DNA from: a bacterium
GTDB lineage: Bacteria > Myxococcota_A > Bradymonadia > UBA7976 > UBA1532
Direction: 5' to 3'
DNA length: 11,688 nucleotides
NCBI GenBank assembly: GCA_030424955.1
Contig: JAUHVS010000121.1
Coordinates: 1 to 11,688 of the forward strand
The notes under the pieces are model-generated. The model worked only from the letters and a program-made list of their open reading frames with translations. It did not search any database and was not told the origin of the DNA. Every line of letters starts with the position of its first letter. The first letter of the stretch is position 1. Shown here one piece after another: positions 1 through 7,881 of the stretch. The translations under genes and the position numbers were made by a program.

Positions 1-35
1 TAGCTGATCAAGAAAATGATTTCGGCGGGTGTCAT
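1..35 (-). CDS. 5' end of a minus-strand gene, cut by the window edge
   Basis: Only 11 codons are visible, reading M-T-P-A-E-I-I-F-L-I-S, with ATG at 35..33. The short hydrophobic run could be the start of a membrane segment or signal anchor, but it is too short to assign a family. The case for a real gene rests mostly on the near-consensus promoter at 76-104, which points at it and leaves a leader of about 34 nt. No clear Shine-Dalgarno is visible. It could also be a chance ATG, with the true start further left. Confidence 0.35.
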   Translation of the reverse strand, partial: MTPAEIIFLIS

Positions 36-75
36 TGCGAGGGGCCCCGGTCCAGCCGCCCAAAAAGTTCGGCGG

Positions 76-104
76 AGTATAGGGATGCGGCCTGTGTGTG
101 TCAA
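76..104 (-). promoter_or_regulatory. Near-consensus sigma-70 promoter, reading leftwards
   Basis: On the minus strand the -35 box is TTGACA (104..99, 6/6) and the -10 box is TATACT (81..76, 5/6), with an optimal 17-nt spacer. In such GC-rich DNA this match is very unlikely by chance. The predicted start of transcription is near 69, about 34 nt before the ATG at 35. It lies downstream of fliA and reads in the same direction, so it gives the left-hand gene its own constitutive-type transcription. Confidence 0.7.
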
Positions 105-136
105 TCGGACGACAGGCTCGGGTTTCGACGGGGCCA

Positions 137-160
137 CGAGCCGCAGAGGGGGGCGGCTCG
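137..160. repeat. Inverted repeat, 8-bp perfect stem
   Basis: CGAGCCGC (137-144) and GCGGCTCG (153-160) are perfect complements separated by 8 nt. The repeat lies in the fliA to left-gene intergenic stretch (36-302), which otherwise has no convincing coding region. There is no T-run on either side, so it is not a classical intrinsic terminator. It may be a U-less terminator for fliA or a regulatory hairpin. Confidence 0.45.
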
Positions 161-180
161 GGGTCCGTGTCGGGCGGGGG

Positions 181-195
181 CTCAGCGCCGCTGAG
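181..195. repeat. 15-bp perfect dyad, operator-like
   Basis: CTCAGCG and CGCTGAG flank a single central C, giving an odd-length perfect palindrome. A 1-nt loop is too tight for the full hairpin, so a dimeric DNA-binding protein is at least as likely a reason as RNA structure. It lies about 110-125 bp upstream of the predicted transcription start (about 69) of the leftward promoter. Confidence 0.35.
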
Positions 196-261
196 AATCA
201 GGGGCGCGCCGTCTGCGGGCAGGAAGCCTTGGGCACGTCGACCGGCGCAGGTCAAGGATGA

Positions 262-288
262 CGTGCGGGCGCGGTCGGGGCCCGCGCG
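262..288 (-). terminator. Possible fliA terminator hairpin (no U-tract)
   Basis: Arms at 262-270 and 280-288 pair over 9 bp (one G-U) around a 9-nt loop. The hairpin begins about 15 nt past the fliA stop codon. No T-run follows, so the call is weak. The position directly behind the gene is the main support. Confidence 0.3.
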
Positions 289-302
289 GACGCTGGCCGG
301 GC

Positions 303-1055
303 TCAGTGGCGGGTCATCAGCTCCGCGAGCAGCGGCTTGAGCTGCCGCACCGACTTGGAGTGGATCTGGCTGATGCGGGACTCGGTCACCCCGAGGATGT
401 TCCCGATCTCCTTCAGGTTGAGATCCTCGAAGTAGTACAGCGACAGCACCACCCGCTGGCGCTCGCCCAGCTGCTGGATGGCCTCGAGCATGAGATCGCG
501 CTGGTCGACCCCCTCGCTGTGGGTCTCGGGATCCATCGCCTGCGGATCGGCCACGGAGTCGAGGAAGTCGCGCCGGTCGGCGCCCTGGTTCTTGCCCAGA
601 TCCTCGTAGCTCACCACCGACACCGCGCGGGACTTCTCGAGATACGCCCGGTACTCCTCGATGCTGAGGTCGAGCTCCTTGGCCACCTCGAGCTCCGTCG
701 GCACGCGGCCCAGCCGACCCGCGAGATCGCGGCTGACGGCGTTGATGTTCGAGCCCTTCTTGCGCACCGAGCGCGGCACCCAGTCGAGGGCGCGCAGCTC
801 GTCCACCATCGCCCCGCGGATGCGGATCTCGGCGTACGACTTGAAGTTGCTGCTCTTCTCGGGATCGTACTTCTCGGCGGCGTCGATCAGCCCGATGACC
901 CCAGCGCTCTTGAGATCATCCATCTCGACGTTCGCGGGCAGCCGCGCGATGAGCTTATAGGCCACCTTGTTGATGAGGTAGGCGTACTGCTCGACTACGC
1001 GGTTGCGATCCATGGTGCGTCCAGCGTCCAGCGTCTGGGGTGCAGCCTGGCTCAT
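303..1055 (-). CDS. fliA: FliA/WhiG-class RNA polymerase sigma factor (sigma-28)
   Basis: This is a 250-residue alternative sigma factor of the sigma-28 class, which directs RNA polymerase to late flagellar and chemotaxis genes, or to developmental genes in the WhiG branch. Region 2 (about 20-95) contains the typical D-D-L-x-S-A-G-V-I-G-L-I-D-A stretch and the K-F-x-x-Y-A-E-I-R-I-R-G-A-M-x-D-E-L-R signature (here N-F-K-S-Y at 70-74), followed by DWVPRSVR (91-98). Region 3 spans about 100-150. Region 4 (about 192-245) ends in a helix-turn-helix, LKEIGNILGVTESRISQIHS. The length is usual for the family and no region is missing. I chose ATG at 1055 because GGGGG lies 5 nt upstream of it; an in-frame TTG at 1079 would add 8 residues but has no such site. 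A sigma-54 type promoter lies upstream. No flagellar structural gene is in the window, so a non-flagellar role remains possible. Confidence 0.9.
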   Translation of the reverse strand: MSQAAPQTLDAGRTMDRNRVVEQYAYLINKVAYKLIARLPANVEMDDLKSAGVIGLIDAAEKYDPEKSSNFKSYAEIRIRGAMVDELRALDWVPRSVRKKGSNINAVSRDLAGRLGRVPTELEVAKELDLSIEEYRAYLEKSRAVSVVSYEDLGKNQGADRRDFLDSVADPQAMDPETHSEGVDQRDLMLEAIQQLGERQRVVLSLYYFEDLNLKEIGNILGVTESRISQIHSKSVRQLKPLLAELMTRH

Positions 1056-1106
1056 CTCGTCCCCCTTTTTCTCCGTCAAGATGTGCCGCTTTCGACCCAG
1101 GACTAA

Positions 1107-1122
1107 AGCACCAATCGTGCCA
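1107..1122 (-). promoter_or_regulatory. Sigma-54 (RpoN) -24/-12 promoter for fliA
   Basis: The minus-strand sequence is TGGCACGATTGGTGCT. Against the RpoN consensus TGGCACRNNNNTTGCW only one position differs, and the invariant GG and GC have the required 10-nt spacing. The predicted transcription start is near 1096, which gives fliA a leader of about 40 nt. Known biology: sigma-54 with an enhancer-binding protein drives fliA in several polar flagellates. The match is from reading; no activator gene is visible in the window. Confidence 0.75.
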
Positions 1123-1169
1123 AGTGCCGGGCTGCGATCTGCCTGTGTGTCGCCCCTGGACGCCCCGTG

Positions 1170-1187
1170 GGGGTCGATAACGACCCC
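1170..1187. repeat. Inverted repeat; candidate enhancer site or lipoprotein terminator
   Basis: GGGGTCG and CGACCCC form perfect 7-bp arms around ATAA. The site sits about 74-91 bp upstream of the predicted sigma-54 start site, a usual distance for an enhancer-binding-protein site. It is also about 110 nt downstream of the lipoprotein stop codon, so it could act as a hairpin there, but no T-run follows on the minus strand. A second, overlapping partial dyad lies at about 1159-1175. The rest of 1056-1296 shows no coding signal; a weak imperfect hairpin (GACCC/GGGTC) lies at 1253-1278. Confidence 0.4.
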
Positions 1188-1296
1188 AGGGTCAAACGCT
1201 GCAAGGCGCAGCGAGTGTCGACGTCCACTCTAAGGCTGGGAACGGTAGCGGCGACCCGCGGATGAACCGGCCTGGGTCATCAAGGACACAGGGCTG

Positions 1297-3336
1297 TCAA
1301 CCACCGCAGGCGGGGCCGAGGAGGAAGCGCGGGGTGAGCATGGGATCCATGGCGCCGAGCGTGACGTCCAAGCGCGCTGCGATCGCGTCGAACCCCTCGG
1401 AATCACAGTCATCGTAGCGTCCGTTGCCGTTGGTGTCGGCGTAGACGGTGAGGCGGTAGCGGCCGGGCGCCAGGGGACGCCGGGCGCCCGAGACCGGCTG
1501 GTCGACCACCTCGATGGCCGCCAGCAGCAGCACGTCGTCCACGAAGCCCCCCTGCTCTTCGATGTGCAGCCGAACGGGTCCGATTGGTGGCGCAACGTCA
1601 CCAGACAGGATCACTTCAGCCGTCACGCCCGTATCTGGGACAGCGCATCCGAGGGCCACCAGCGGGATCTCGCCCAGGTCGAACACCAGCCCCGGCTCGA
1701 TGCGCACCGCCCCCAAAGCAGGGACCTCAGCCGCGGTGGCCGCCGCCCGATCGCCGAAGGGATCGAGGGCGCAGCTGACGAAGGCGCCGTCGCGGTCGGA
1801 GTCGAGGTAGGCCACCCCCAGGTAGCTGCCCGCGGGCACGTCCAGGCTCACCGAGAAGGGCCCGGAGCGGGTGCCGTTGTCGGCGCCGTCGAGGCGCTGG
1901 TGGTTCTCAGCGAGCTGCACGCTCAGCCGCTCGCCCTGGGGGCTCACCAGGTCGAGCCGCACCGGGCGCCCGCTGCCCACCGCGCCCGGCTCGGTGCCGA
2001 CGCGCAGGCTGCCCACCACCGCCGCGGTGTCGAGATCGCAGTCCGACAGGGTCAGCTGCAGCGCCCCCGGATCCACCAGCCGCCCGTCGACGATCCGCAG
2101 GTCGTCGATGCGCCCCGACACGGCGTCGAGGCCACCCGCGAGCCCGCCGCAGGGCCCGTACTGCTCGTCACCGTCGCGATCGATCCACACCGCCACCCGC
2201 CACACGCCCTCGGGCAGGCCGCTCACGGTCACCCGGCGCGGGAGATCGGCCGCCGTGGCCGCCAGCACCACCCGCGTCACCGGGCTGCCCCCCGACGAGG
2301 GGATCAGCGCGAGCCACAACGGGCCGTCGAGCAGCCCGTCGGGCTCGGCCGCGCCGCCCGCCAGATCGGGCGCCAGCGCGATCTCCATCGACACCCCGGT
2401 CAGGGCCTCGGCGCAGCCTGCCGGCTGGGCGAGCGCGAAGCTGACCTCGGTGCGCCGGCCAGGCGCGATGACCACGGCGCCGCCCCCCTCGGGGTAGCGC
2501 GCCAGCCAGCGATCGCCGCCCCCGACCCCGTCCCCGCAGGGGGTGGGCAGGCCGTCGCCATCGGCGTCCTCGTACGCCACCAGCTGGTAACGACCTGGGA
2601 CCAGGGCCCCAACGCTGAAGGGGGTTGCGCCAGTGATCCCGTTCGGGAACAGCGGCAGCACCAAGGGGGGCCCGAGGGGCGCGCTGGCGCCGTCCTCGGC
2701 CTCGACGTCACCAACCGGGAGCAGCCGCAGCAGCACGGGCGCGTCGAGGATCGGGGCGCCCTCGGCGGGGGTGACGACCCCGGTGAGGCCCGTGCCCGGC
2801 TCGCCCGGACCGCACAGGCTGCGCTCCATCACCAGCTGGACAGCCGCGCCCTCGACCGCGACGCCCGACCAGACGCCGCTGAGGTTGTCGTAGCTGTCGG
2901 CGCGCAGGGCGTCGTCGGGGCTGGCCGGGAAGGGGCAGCCGTCGAGCAGCCCGTCGGCGTCTCGGTCGACGAAGGCCGTGAGCTGCACGGGCCCGGGGGG
3001 CGCCGTCACCGACAGGGCCTCGGGCCAGGCGCCCCCCGGCCCCGGGGGCACGTCGATCAGCGTCGCCACCCCCGCCTGCGGCAACACCCGCAGCCGCAGC
3101 GGGCCGTTGACGGTCGCCCCACCGAGCTGGTCGATGAGCTGGACCGTCAGGGTCACCGCGCCCGGGCCCGCGTCGACGGGCGGCCCCAGCTCAGGGAGCG
3201 GGGCCGAGGCCGGCGGCGCCGGATCGGCACAGGCCGCGGCGGCCAGGCACAGCGCCCACGCCAGCCCCCGCCCGGCGAGGGCGCCCACCGTGAGGCCCCG
3301 CTGCGAGGATCCCTTCTGCCGCCCTGGCCGCTGCAC
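1297..3336 (-). CDS. Secreted lipoprotein with five calcium-loop/cysteine-pair repeats
   Basis: The product is a 679-residue envelope protein of unknown function. The start is GTG at 3336, with GGAGG 5 nt upstream; an in-frame ATG at 3411 lacks a site and would bury the signal peptide behind 25 Arg-rich residues. The N-terminus has a basic n-region, a hydrophobic core (about 14-35) and a lipobox-like AAAAC with the acylated Cys at 36, although the -3 residue is Ala rather than Leu. A Pro/Ala-rich linker follows (37-60). Then come five repeats of about 115-135 residues. Each has a beta-rich GPxxLxLxP-like strand, a PxGxYxLxVYxD strand and a DxDxDG-type loop: D124/D126/D128, D257/D259/D261, D386/D388/D390, D512/D514/D516 and D634/N636/N638. 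The mature protein has exactly ten further cysteines, one at the end of each loop and one closing each repeat: 134/175, 267/308, 396/433, 522/564, 644/677. Disulfides within each repeat and calcium binding are inferred. It could be a structural or adhesive surface protein. Confidence 0.8.
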   Translation of the reverse strand: MQRPGRQKGSSQRGLTVGALAGRGLAWALCLAAAACADPAPPASAPLPELGPPVDAGPGAVTLTVQLIDQLGGATVNGPLRLRVLPQAGVATLIDVPPGPGGAWPEALSVTAPPGPVQLTAFVDRDADGLLDGCPFPASPDDALRADSYDNLSGVWSGVAVEGAAVQLVMERSLCGPGEPGTGLTGVVTPAEGAPILDAPVLLRLLPVGDVEAEDGASAPLGPPLVLPLFPNGITGATPFSVGALVPGRYQLVAYEDADGDGLPTPCGDGVGGGDRWLARYPEGGGAVVIAPGRRTEVSFALAQPAGCAEALTGVSMEIALAPDLAGGAAEPDGLLDGPLWLALIPSSGGSPVTRVVLAATAADLPRRVTVSGLPEGVWRVAVWIDRDGDEQYGPCGGLAGGLDAVSGRIDDLRIVDGRLVDPGALQLTLSDCDLDTAAVVGSLRVGTEPGAVGSGRPVRLDLVSPQGERLSVQLAENHQRLDGADNGTRSGPFSVSLDVPAGSYLGVAYLDSDRDGAFVSCALDPFGDRAAATAAEVPALGAVRIEPGLVFDLGEIPLVALGCAVPDTGVTAEVILSGDVAPPIGPVRLHIEEQGGFVDDVLLLAAIEVVDQPVSGARRPLAPGRYRLTVYADTNGNGRYDDCDSEGFDAIAARLDVTLGAMDPMLTPRFLLGPACGG

Positions 3337-3536
3337 ACGCACCTCCGGGCGCGCTGCGCCCCGCCGTCGGACGCGCCAGCCTACCAGAGAGGCACGGCAG
3401 CGACCAAACACCTGAAATCCATAGGCTTCTCACCATACGGGGGCCCCCCGGATCCAGCGCCGGCCTCCCGCCCGCCGCTCCGCCAGGGTATGGTGCGCGG
3501 CGCCGCGCCGACGCGGCCCACCCCTGGGAGCGCCCC

Positions 3537-4523
3537 ATGACTGAGCCCCTCCGCGGCGCCGTCCTCGCCGCCGGCCACGGCACCCGCCTGCAGCCCCTGA
3601 CGGCGCACCGCCCCAAGCCGCTGGTGCCCCTGGGCGCCGGGCGGCTCATCGACCACCCGCTGGCGGCGCTGCGGGCCGCCGGGGTGGCCCGGGTGGGGGT
3701 CAACGCCCACCACCTGGGCGCGCAGGTGGCGCCCGCGCTGGCCGCGGTGCCCGAGGTGGTGGCGGTGGTGCAGGAGGCCGAGCTGCAGGGCACCGGCGGC
3801 GGCATCCGGGGCATCGCGCAGGCCTTGGGGGGCACGGGCACGCTGCTGAGCGTCAACGGCGACGCCCTCTTCGACTTCTCGCTGGCCGCCGTGCTCGCCC
3901 AGCACCGGGCCCGGGGCGCCGCCGGCACCCTGGCCCTGCGGCGGGTGCCCGCCGGCTCGCCCTTCGCCCGGGTGGGCGTCGATCGCGACGGCCGGATCCA
4001 CCGCATCGCCGAGGTCGTGGGCCCGGACGCAGCCCGGCAAGACCTGATCCTGGGCGCGTACACGGGCGCGCTGTGCATGGAGGCGGATCTGGTGGCCCGG
4101 CTGCCAGCGGGCGGCCCCTGCGATGTGCTGCGCAGCGCCTGGCGGGACGCCCTGGCGGATCGCGCGCCGCTCTTCGGCGCCTGGGTGGAGCCCGCCGACG
4201 CCCCGTGGTTCGACGTGGGCACCCCCGACCGCTACCTGGCGGCGCACCAGGCGCTGCTCACCGGCGCGCTGATCCCCCACGGCGCCCCCGACGCGGACGC
4301 GCAGGGCCGGCGGATCGCGGCCGACGCCGTGGTGGCCGGCGAGGTGGTCGGGCCCTCGGCGGTGCTGGCGGGCGCCGTCATCGAGGCCGGCGCGCGCGTG
4401 GGCCCCGGCTGCTGGATCGGCGCGGGCGCGCGGGTGCGTGCAGGCGTGCGGCTGACGGGCTGCGTGGTGTGGCCTGGGGTCGAGGTCACAGCGCCCGCGG
4501 CGGACGCCGTGCTCACCGGCTGA
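3537..4523 (+). CDS. Sugar-nucleotide nucleotidyltransferase (mannose-1-P guanylyltransferase/MurU-like)
   Basis: This 328-residue enzyme should couple a sugar-1-phosphate to an NTP, releasing pyrophosphate and supplying an activated sugar for envelope glycans. It has the nucleotidyltransferase fold signature AAGHGTRLQPLT (11-22), RPKPL with the phosphate-binding Lys27, GTGGG (85-89), the metal-binding NGD (107-109) and WFDVGTPDRYL (224-234). The C-terminal part (about 262-320) is made of Val/Ala/Gly-rich hexapeptides typical of a short left-handed beta-helix. The ATG has GGGAG 6 nt upstream. The sugar and base are not decided by these motifs: GDP-mannose, UDP-MurNAc (MurU-like) and heptose pyrophosphorylases all share them. 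It is divergent from the lipoprotein gene across 200 bp (3337-3536), where I see no convincing promoter, only an isolated TATGGT at 3489-3494 and a GC palindrome near 3438-3450. It converges on hflX. Confidence 0.8.
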   Translation: MTEPLRGAVLAAGHGTRLQPLTAHRPKPLVPLGAGRLIDHPLAALRAAGVARVGVNAHHLGAQVAPALAAVPEVVAVVQEAELQGTGGGIRGIAQALGGTGTLLSVNGDALFDFSLAAVLAQHRARGAAGTLALRRVPAGSPFARVGVDRDGRIHRIAEVVGPDAARQDLILGAYTGALCMEADLVARLPAGGPCDVLRSAWRDALADRAPLFGAWVEPADAPWFDVGTPDRYLAAHQALLTGALIPHGAPDADAQGRRIAADAVVAGEVVGPSAVLAGAVIEAGARVGPGCWIGAGARVRAGVRLTGCVVWPGVEVTAPAADAVLTG

Positions 4524-4530
4524 GGGAGGC

Positions 4531-4550
4531 GCGCGGCGCGGCGGCCGCGC
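4531..4550. terminator. Hairpin between convergent nucleotidyltransferase and hflX
   Basis: GCGCGGC (4531-4537) and GCCGCGC (4544-4550) form a perfect 7-bp stem around a 6-nt loop, filling most of the 32-bp gap between the two stop codons. There is no U-tract in either direction. The placement fits a shared bidirectional terminator. Confidence 0.4.
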
Positions 4551-4555
4551 CCAGA

Positions 4556-6232
4556 TCAGGTGGCTTCGGGCCCGTCGTCCTCGTCGATCCGGGCGTCCTC
4601 GGCCTGCTGGCGCTGCACCTGCCACAGCCGCACCTCCATGGCCTCCATGAGCGGGCGCGTGGTGCGGCGCAGGGTCGCCTGCACGCCAAAGGCGGCGTGG
4701 TTGCGGCAGATGTTGTCGGCCAGCGCGGGCTCCAGCACGTCGACCTTGTTGAACACCTTGATGCGCGGCGTATCGAGCAGCTCCATCTCGGTGAGGATGC
4801 GCTCGACGCTGTCGATCTGCTGGGCCATGCGCGGATCTCCCACGTCCACCACGTGCAGCAACAGATCGGCCTCGCGCAGCTCCTCGAGGGTGGCCTTGAA
4901 GGCCACGATCAGGTCCTCGGGCAGGTCGCGGATGAAGCCCACGGTGTCGATGAGCACCAGCTCGCGGTCCTCGGGGAAGCGCATGCGCCGGGTGGTCGTG
5001 TGCAGGGTGGCGAAGAGCTTGTCCTCGGTGAGCACGTCGCTCTGGGTGAGCGCGTTGAACAGCGTGGACTTACCCGCATTGGTGTAGCCCACCAGGGCCA
5101 CCACCGGCACGTCGCGGCCCCGGCGGCGGTTGCGCCGGTTCTCGCGCTGCACCTCGGCGTGCTTGAGCTGCTTCTCGAGGAAGTTGATGCGATCGCGGGC
5201 CCGCCGGCGGTCGATCTCGAGCTTGCTCTCGCCCGGCCCCCGGCCGCCGATGCCGCCCATCAGGCGGCTCAGCGCCGTACCGCGACCGCTCAGCATGGGC
5301 AGCCGGTACTTGTGCTGCGCCAGCTCCACCGCCAGCTTGCCTTCGCTGGTGTGGGCCCGCCGCGAGAAGATGTCGAGGATGAGCTGGCTGCGGTCAATGA
5401 CCTTGACGTCGGTCACCTCGCCGATGGCCCGCACCTGGTTCGGGCTCAGGTTCTGGTCGAAGATCACCAGCTCGCAGTCGAGCTGCATGGTCATCAGCAG
5501 CAGCTCTTCGAGCTTGCCCCGCCCCATCACGAACTTGGGGTCGAACTTCTTCCGGTTCTGGATCAGCGCGTCGACGATGACCACGTCCGCCGTGCGCGCC
5601 AGCTCCGCGAGCTCCCGCAGGCTGACGCGCGGATCCATCTCGTCGTCCACGTTGACGTGCACGGCGATGGCCCGGGTCTGGCCCTCGGTCTCCAGCGCCC
5701 CGACGGTGTTGCGGCTGAACTCCGCCTCGAGCCCGTCGATGAACTCGCTGAAGTTGAAGCCCTCGTCGTGCACCGAGCCGACAGTCTGCTCGGCGTAGGG
5801 GTGCTCGCTGCCGGGGGGCAGCAGGTGCGTGTGGTACAGCGTCGCCGGCCGCCCGTCGCGGCCCACCCCCACCGCGGCGATCAGATCGAGGCGCAGCCGC
5901 GACAGGTCGGTGAGATCGTCGGTGGTCAGCGGCTCATCGCGCAGGTGGGTGTGCACCAGCCGGATGCCGCGGAAGCGCCCCTCGCCGGCCCGTGAGCGGC
6001 CCAGATCGGGGATGAACAGGTGATCGGCGTCGCCCACGATGACGTGCATCACCCGCCCGCGGCGATCCAGGGTGACGCCCACCTGGCGCCCCATCTCCTG
6101 GCTCAGCTCGGTGAGGGTCTGGGCCAACGGCGCCGACACGATGAGCTCGCGGGGCACCTTGCGGGAGTACAAGCGGCTGAGCCGCTGACGCTGACCGGGC
6201 TTGAGCCCGTTCAGGTTGCCATGAACCTTCAG
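4556..6232 (-). CDS. hflX: HflX-family ribosome-associated GTPase with extended N-terminus
   Basis: HflX binds the 50S subunit and splits or rescues stalled ribosomes under stress, using GTP. Numbered from the CTG at 6232 (558 residues), it has an N-terminal extension (about 1-180), the HflX nucleotide-binding-like domain (about 185-335), the family signature GGRGPGESKLE (329-339), a coiled linker (about 340-372), then G1 GYTNAGKS (382-389), switch I around FATLHTTTR (407-415), G3 DTVGF (429-433) and G4 NKVD (495-498). The G5 'SA' is replaced by QA. A short acidic tail ends the protein. Start choice: the only ATG/GTG/TTG in the N-terminal part of the frame is TTG at 6172, but the 20 codons before it encode a conserved-looking GNLxGLKPxQ segment leading into LYSRKVP. 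That segment begins at a CTG with AGGAG 7 nt upstream, and a stop codon at 6292 closes the frame. The start therefore appears to be CTG. The family call is very secure; the start is moderately so. Confidence 0.92.
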   Translation of the reverse strand: MKVHGNLNGLKPGQRQRLSRLYSRKVPRELIVSAPLAQTLTELSQEMGRQVGVTLDRRGRVMHVIVGDADHLFIPDLGRSRAGEGRFRGIRLVHTHLRDEPLTTDDLTDLSRLRLDLIAAVGVGRDGRPATLYHTHLLPPGSEHPYAEQTVGSVHDEGFNFSEFIDGLEAEFSRNTVGALETEGQTRAIAVHVNVDDEMDPRVSLRELAELARTADVVIVDALIQNRKKFDPKFVMGRGKLEELLLMTMQLDCELVIFDQNLSPNQVRAIGEVTDVKVIDRSQLILDIFSRRAHTSEGKLAVELAQHKYRLPMLSGRGTALSRLMGGIGGRGPGESKLEIDRRRARDRINFLEKQLKHAEVQRENRRNRRRGRDVPVVALVGYTNAGKSTLFNALTQSDVLTEDKLFATLHTTTRRMRFPEDRELVLIDTVGFIRDLPEDLIVAFKATLEELREADLLLHVVDVGDPRMAQQIDSVERILTEMELLDTPRIKVFNKVDVLEPALADNICRNHAAFGVQATLRRTTRPLMEAMEVRLWQVQRQQAEDARIDEDDGPEAT

Positions 6233-6268
6233 GGGGTCTCTCCTGCGCCGGGTCGCGTGCGCCCGGCT

Positions 6269-6296
6269 GTAACAATCAACAGCCGCCGACTATACT
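6269..6296 (+). promoter_or_regulatory. Candidate promoter of the GT-C membrane protein
   Basis: GTAACA (6269-6274, 4/6) and TATACT (6291-6296, 5/6) are separated by 16 nt. The predicted start is near 6303, about 25 nt before the ATG at 6328. This is a notably AT-rich island in GC-rich DNA. Confidence 0.45.
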
Positions 6297-6318
6297 CCCG
6301 CGACCGCCGCCCTGGGAA
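6289..6318 (-). promoter_or_regulatory. Candidate hflX promoter overlapping the divergent one
   Basis: On the minus strand TTCCCA (6318..6313, 4/6) and TATAGT (6294..6289, 5/6) are separated by 18 nt. The predicted start is near 6282, leaving a leader of about 50 nt to the CTG. Its -10 box shares the ACTATACT core with the plus-strand -10 box, so the two promoters would compete for polymerase. Confidence 0.4.
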
Positions 6319-6327
6319 ACGCCACGC

Positions 6328-7860
<1,533 letters not shown>

Positions 7861-7863
7861 GGG

Positions 7864-7881
7864 GGCTGGCTCAGGCCAGCC
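7864..7881. terminator. Hairpin spanning the end of the restriction enzyme gene
   Basis: GGCTGGC (7864-7870) and GCCAGCC (7875-7881) form a perfect 7-bp stem with the loop TCAG. The loop contains the stop codon of the endonuclease (TGA read on the minus strand, 7873..7871). The stem begins 4 bp after the stop of the plus-strand gene. There is no U-tract. The position between convergent genes suggests bidirectional termination. Confidence 0.45.

Noticed and set aside
16..340. Small plus-strand open frames in the first 340 bases
   Set aside because: They are Gly/Arg/Ala-rich, mutually overlapping and lack ribosome sites. The stretch is better explained as an intergenic region with a promoter and dyads.
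1173..1180. GTCGATAA, a 7/8 match to the sigma-28 -10 box
   Set aside because: It reads on the plus strand, away from fliA, has no TAAA-type -35 box at the right distance, and is part of the inverted repeat at 1170-1187.
3337..3411. ATG at 3411 as the lipoprotein start
   Set aside because: It would put 25 Arg-rich residues before the signal peptide. The GTG at 3336 has GGAGG at ideal spacing and gives a normal lipoprotein signal.
1564..3540. Long plus-strand open frame opposite the lipoprotein gene
   Set aside because: The translation is a low-complexity mix of His, Arg, Gly, Pro and Gln with no recognisable domain, as expected for the reverse of a GC-rich gene. The opposite strand has a signal peptide, ordered repeats and a ribosome site.
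4073..5995. Long plus-strand open frame across the nucleotidyltransferase and hflX
   Set aside because: It overlaps two genes with clear catalytic motifs and has shadow-type composition.
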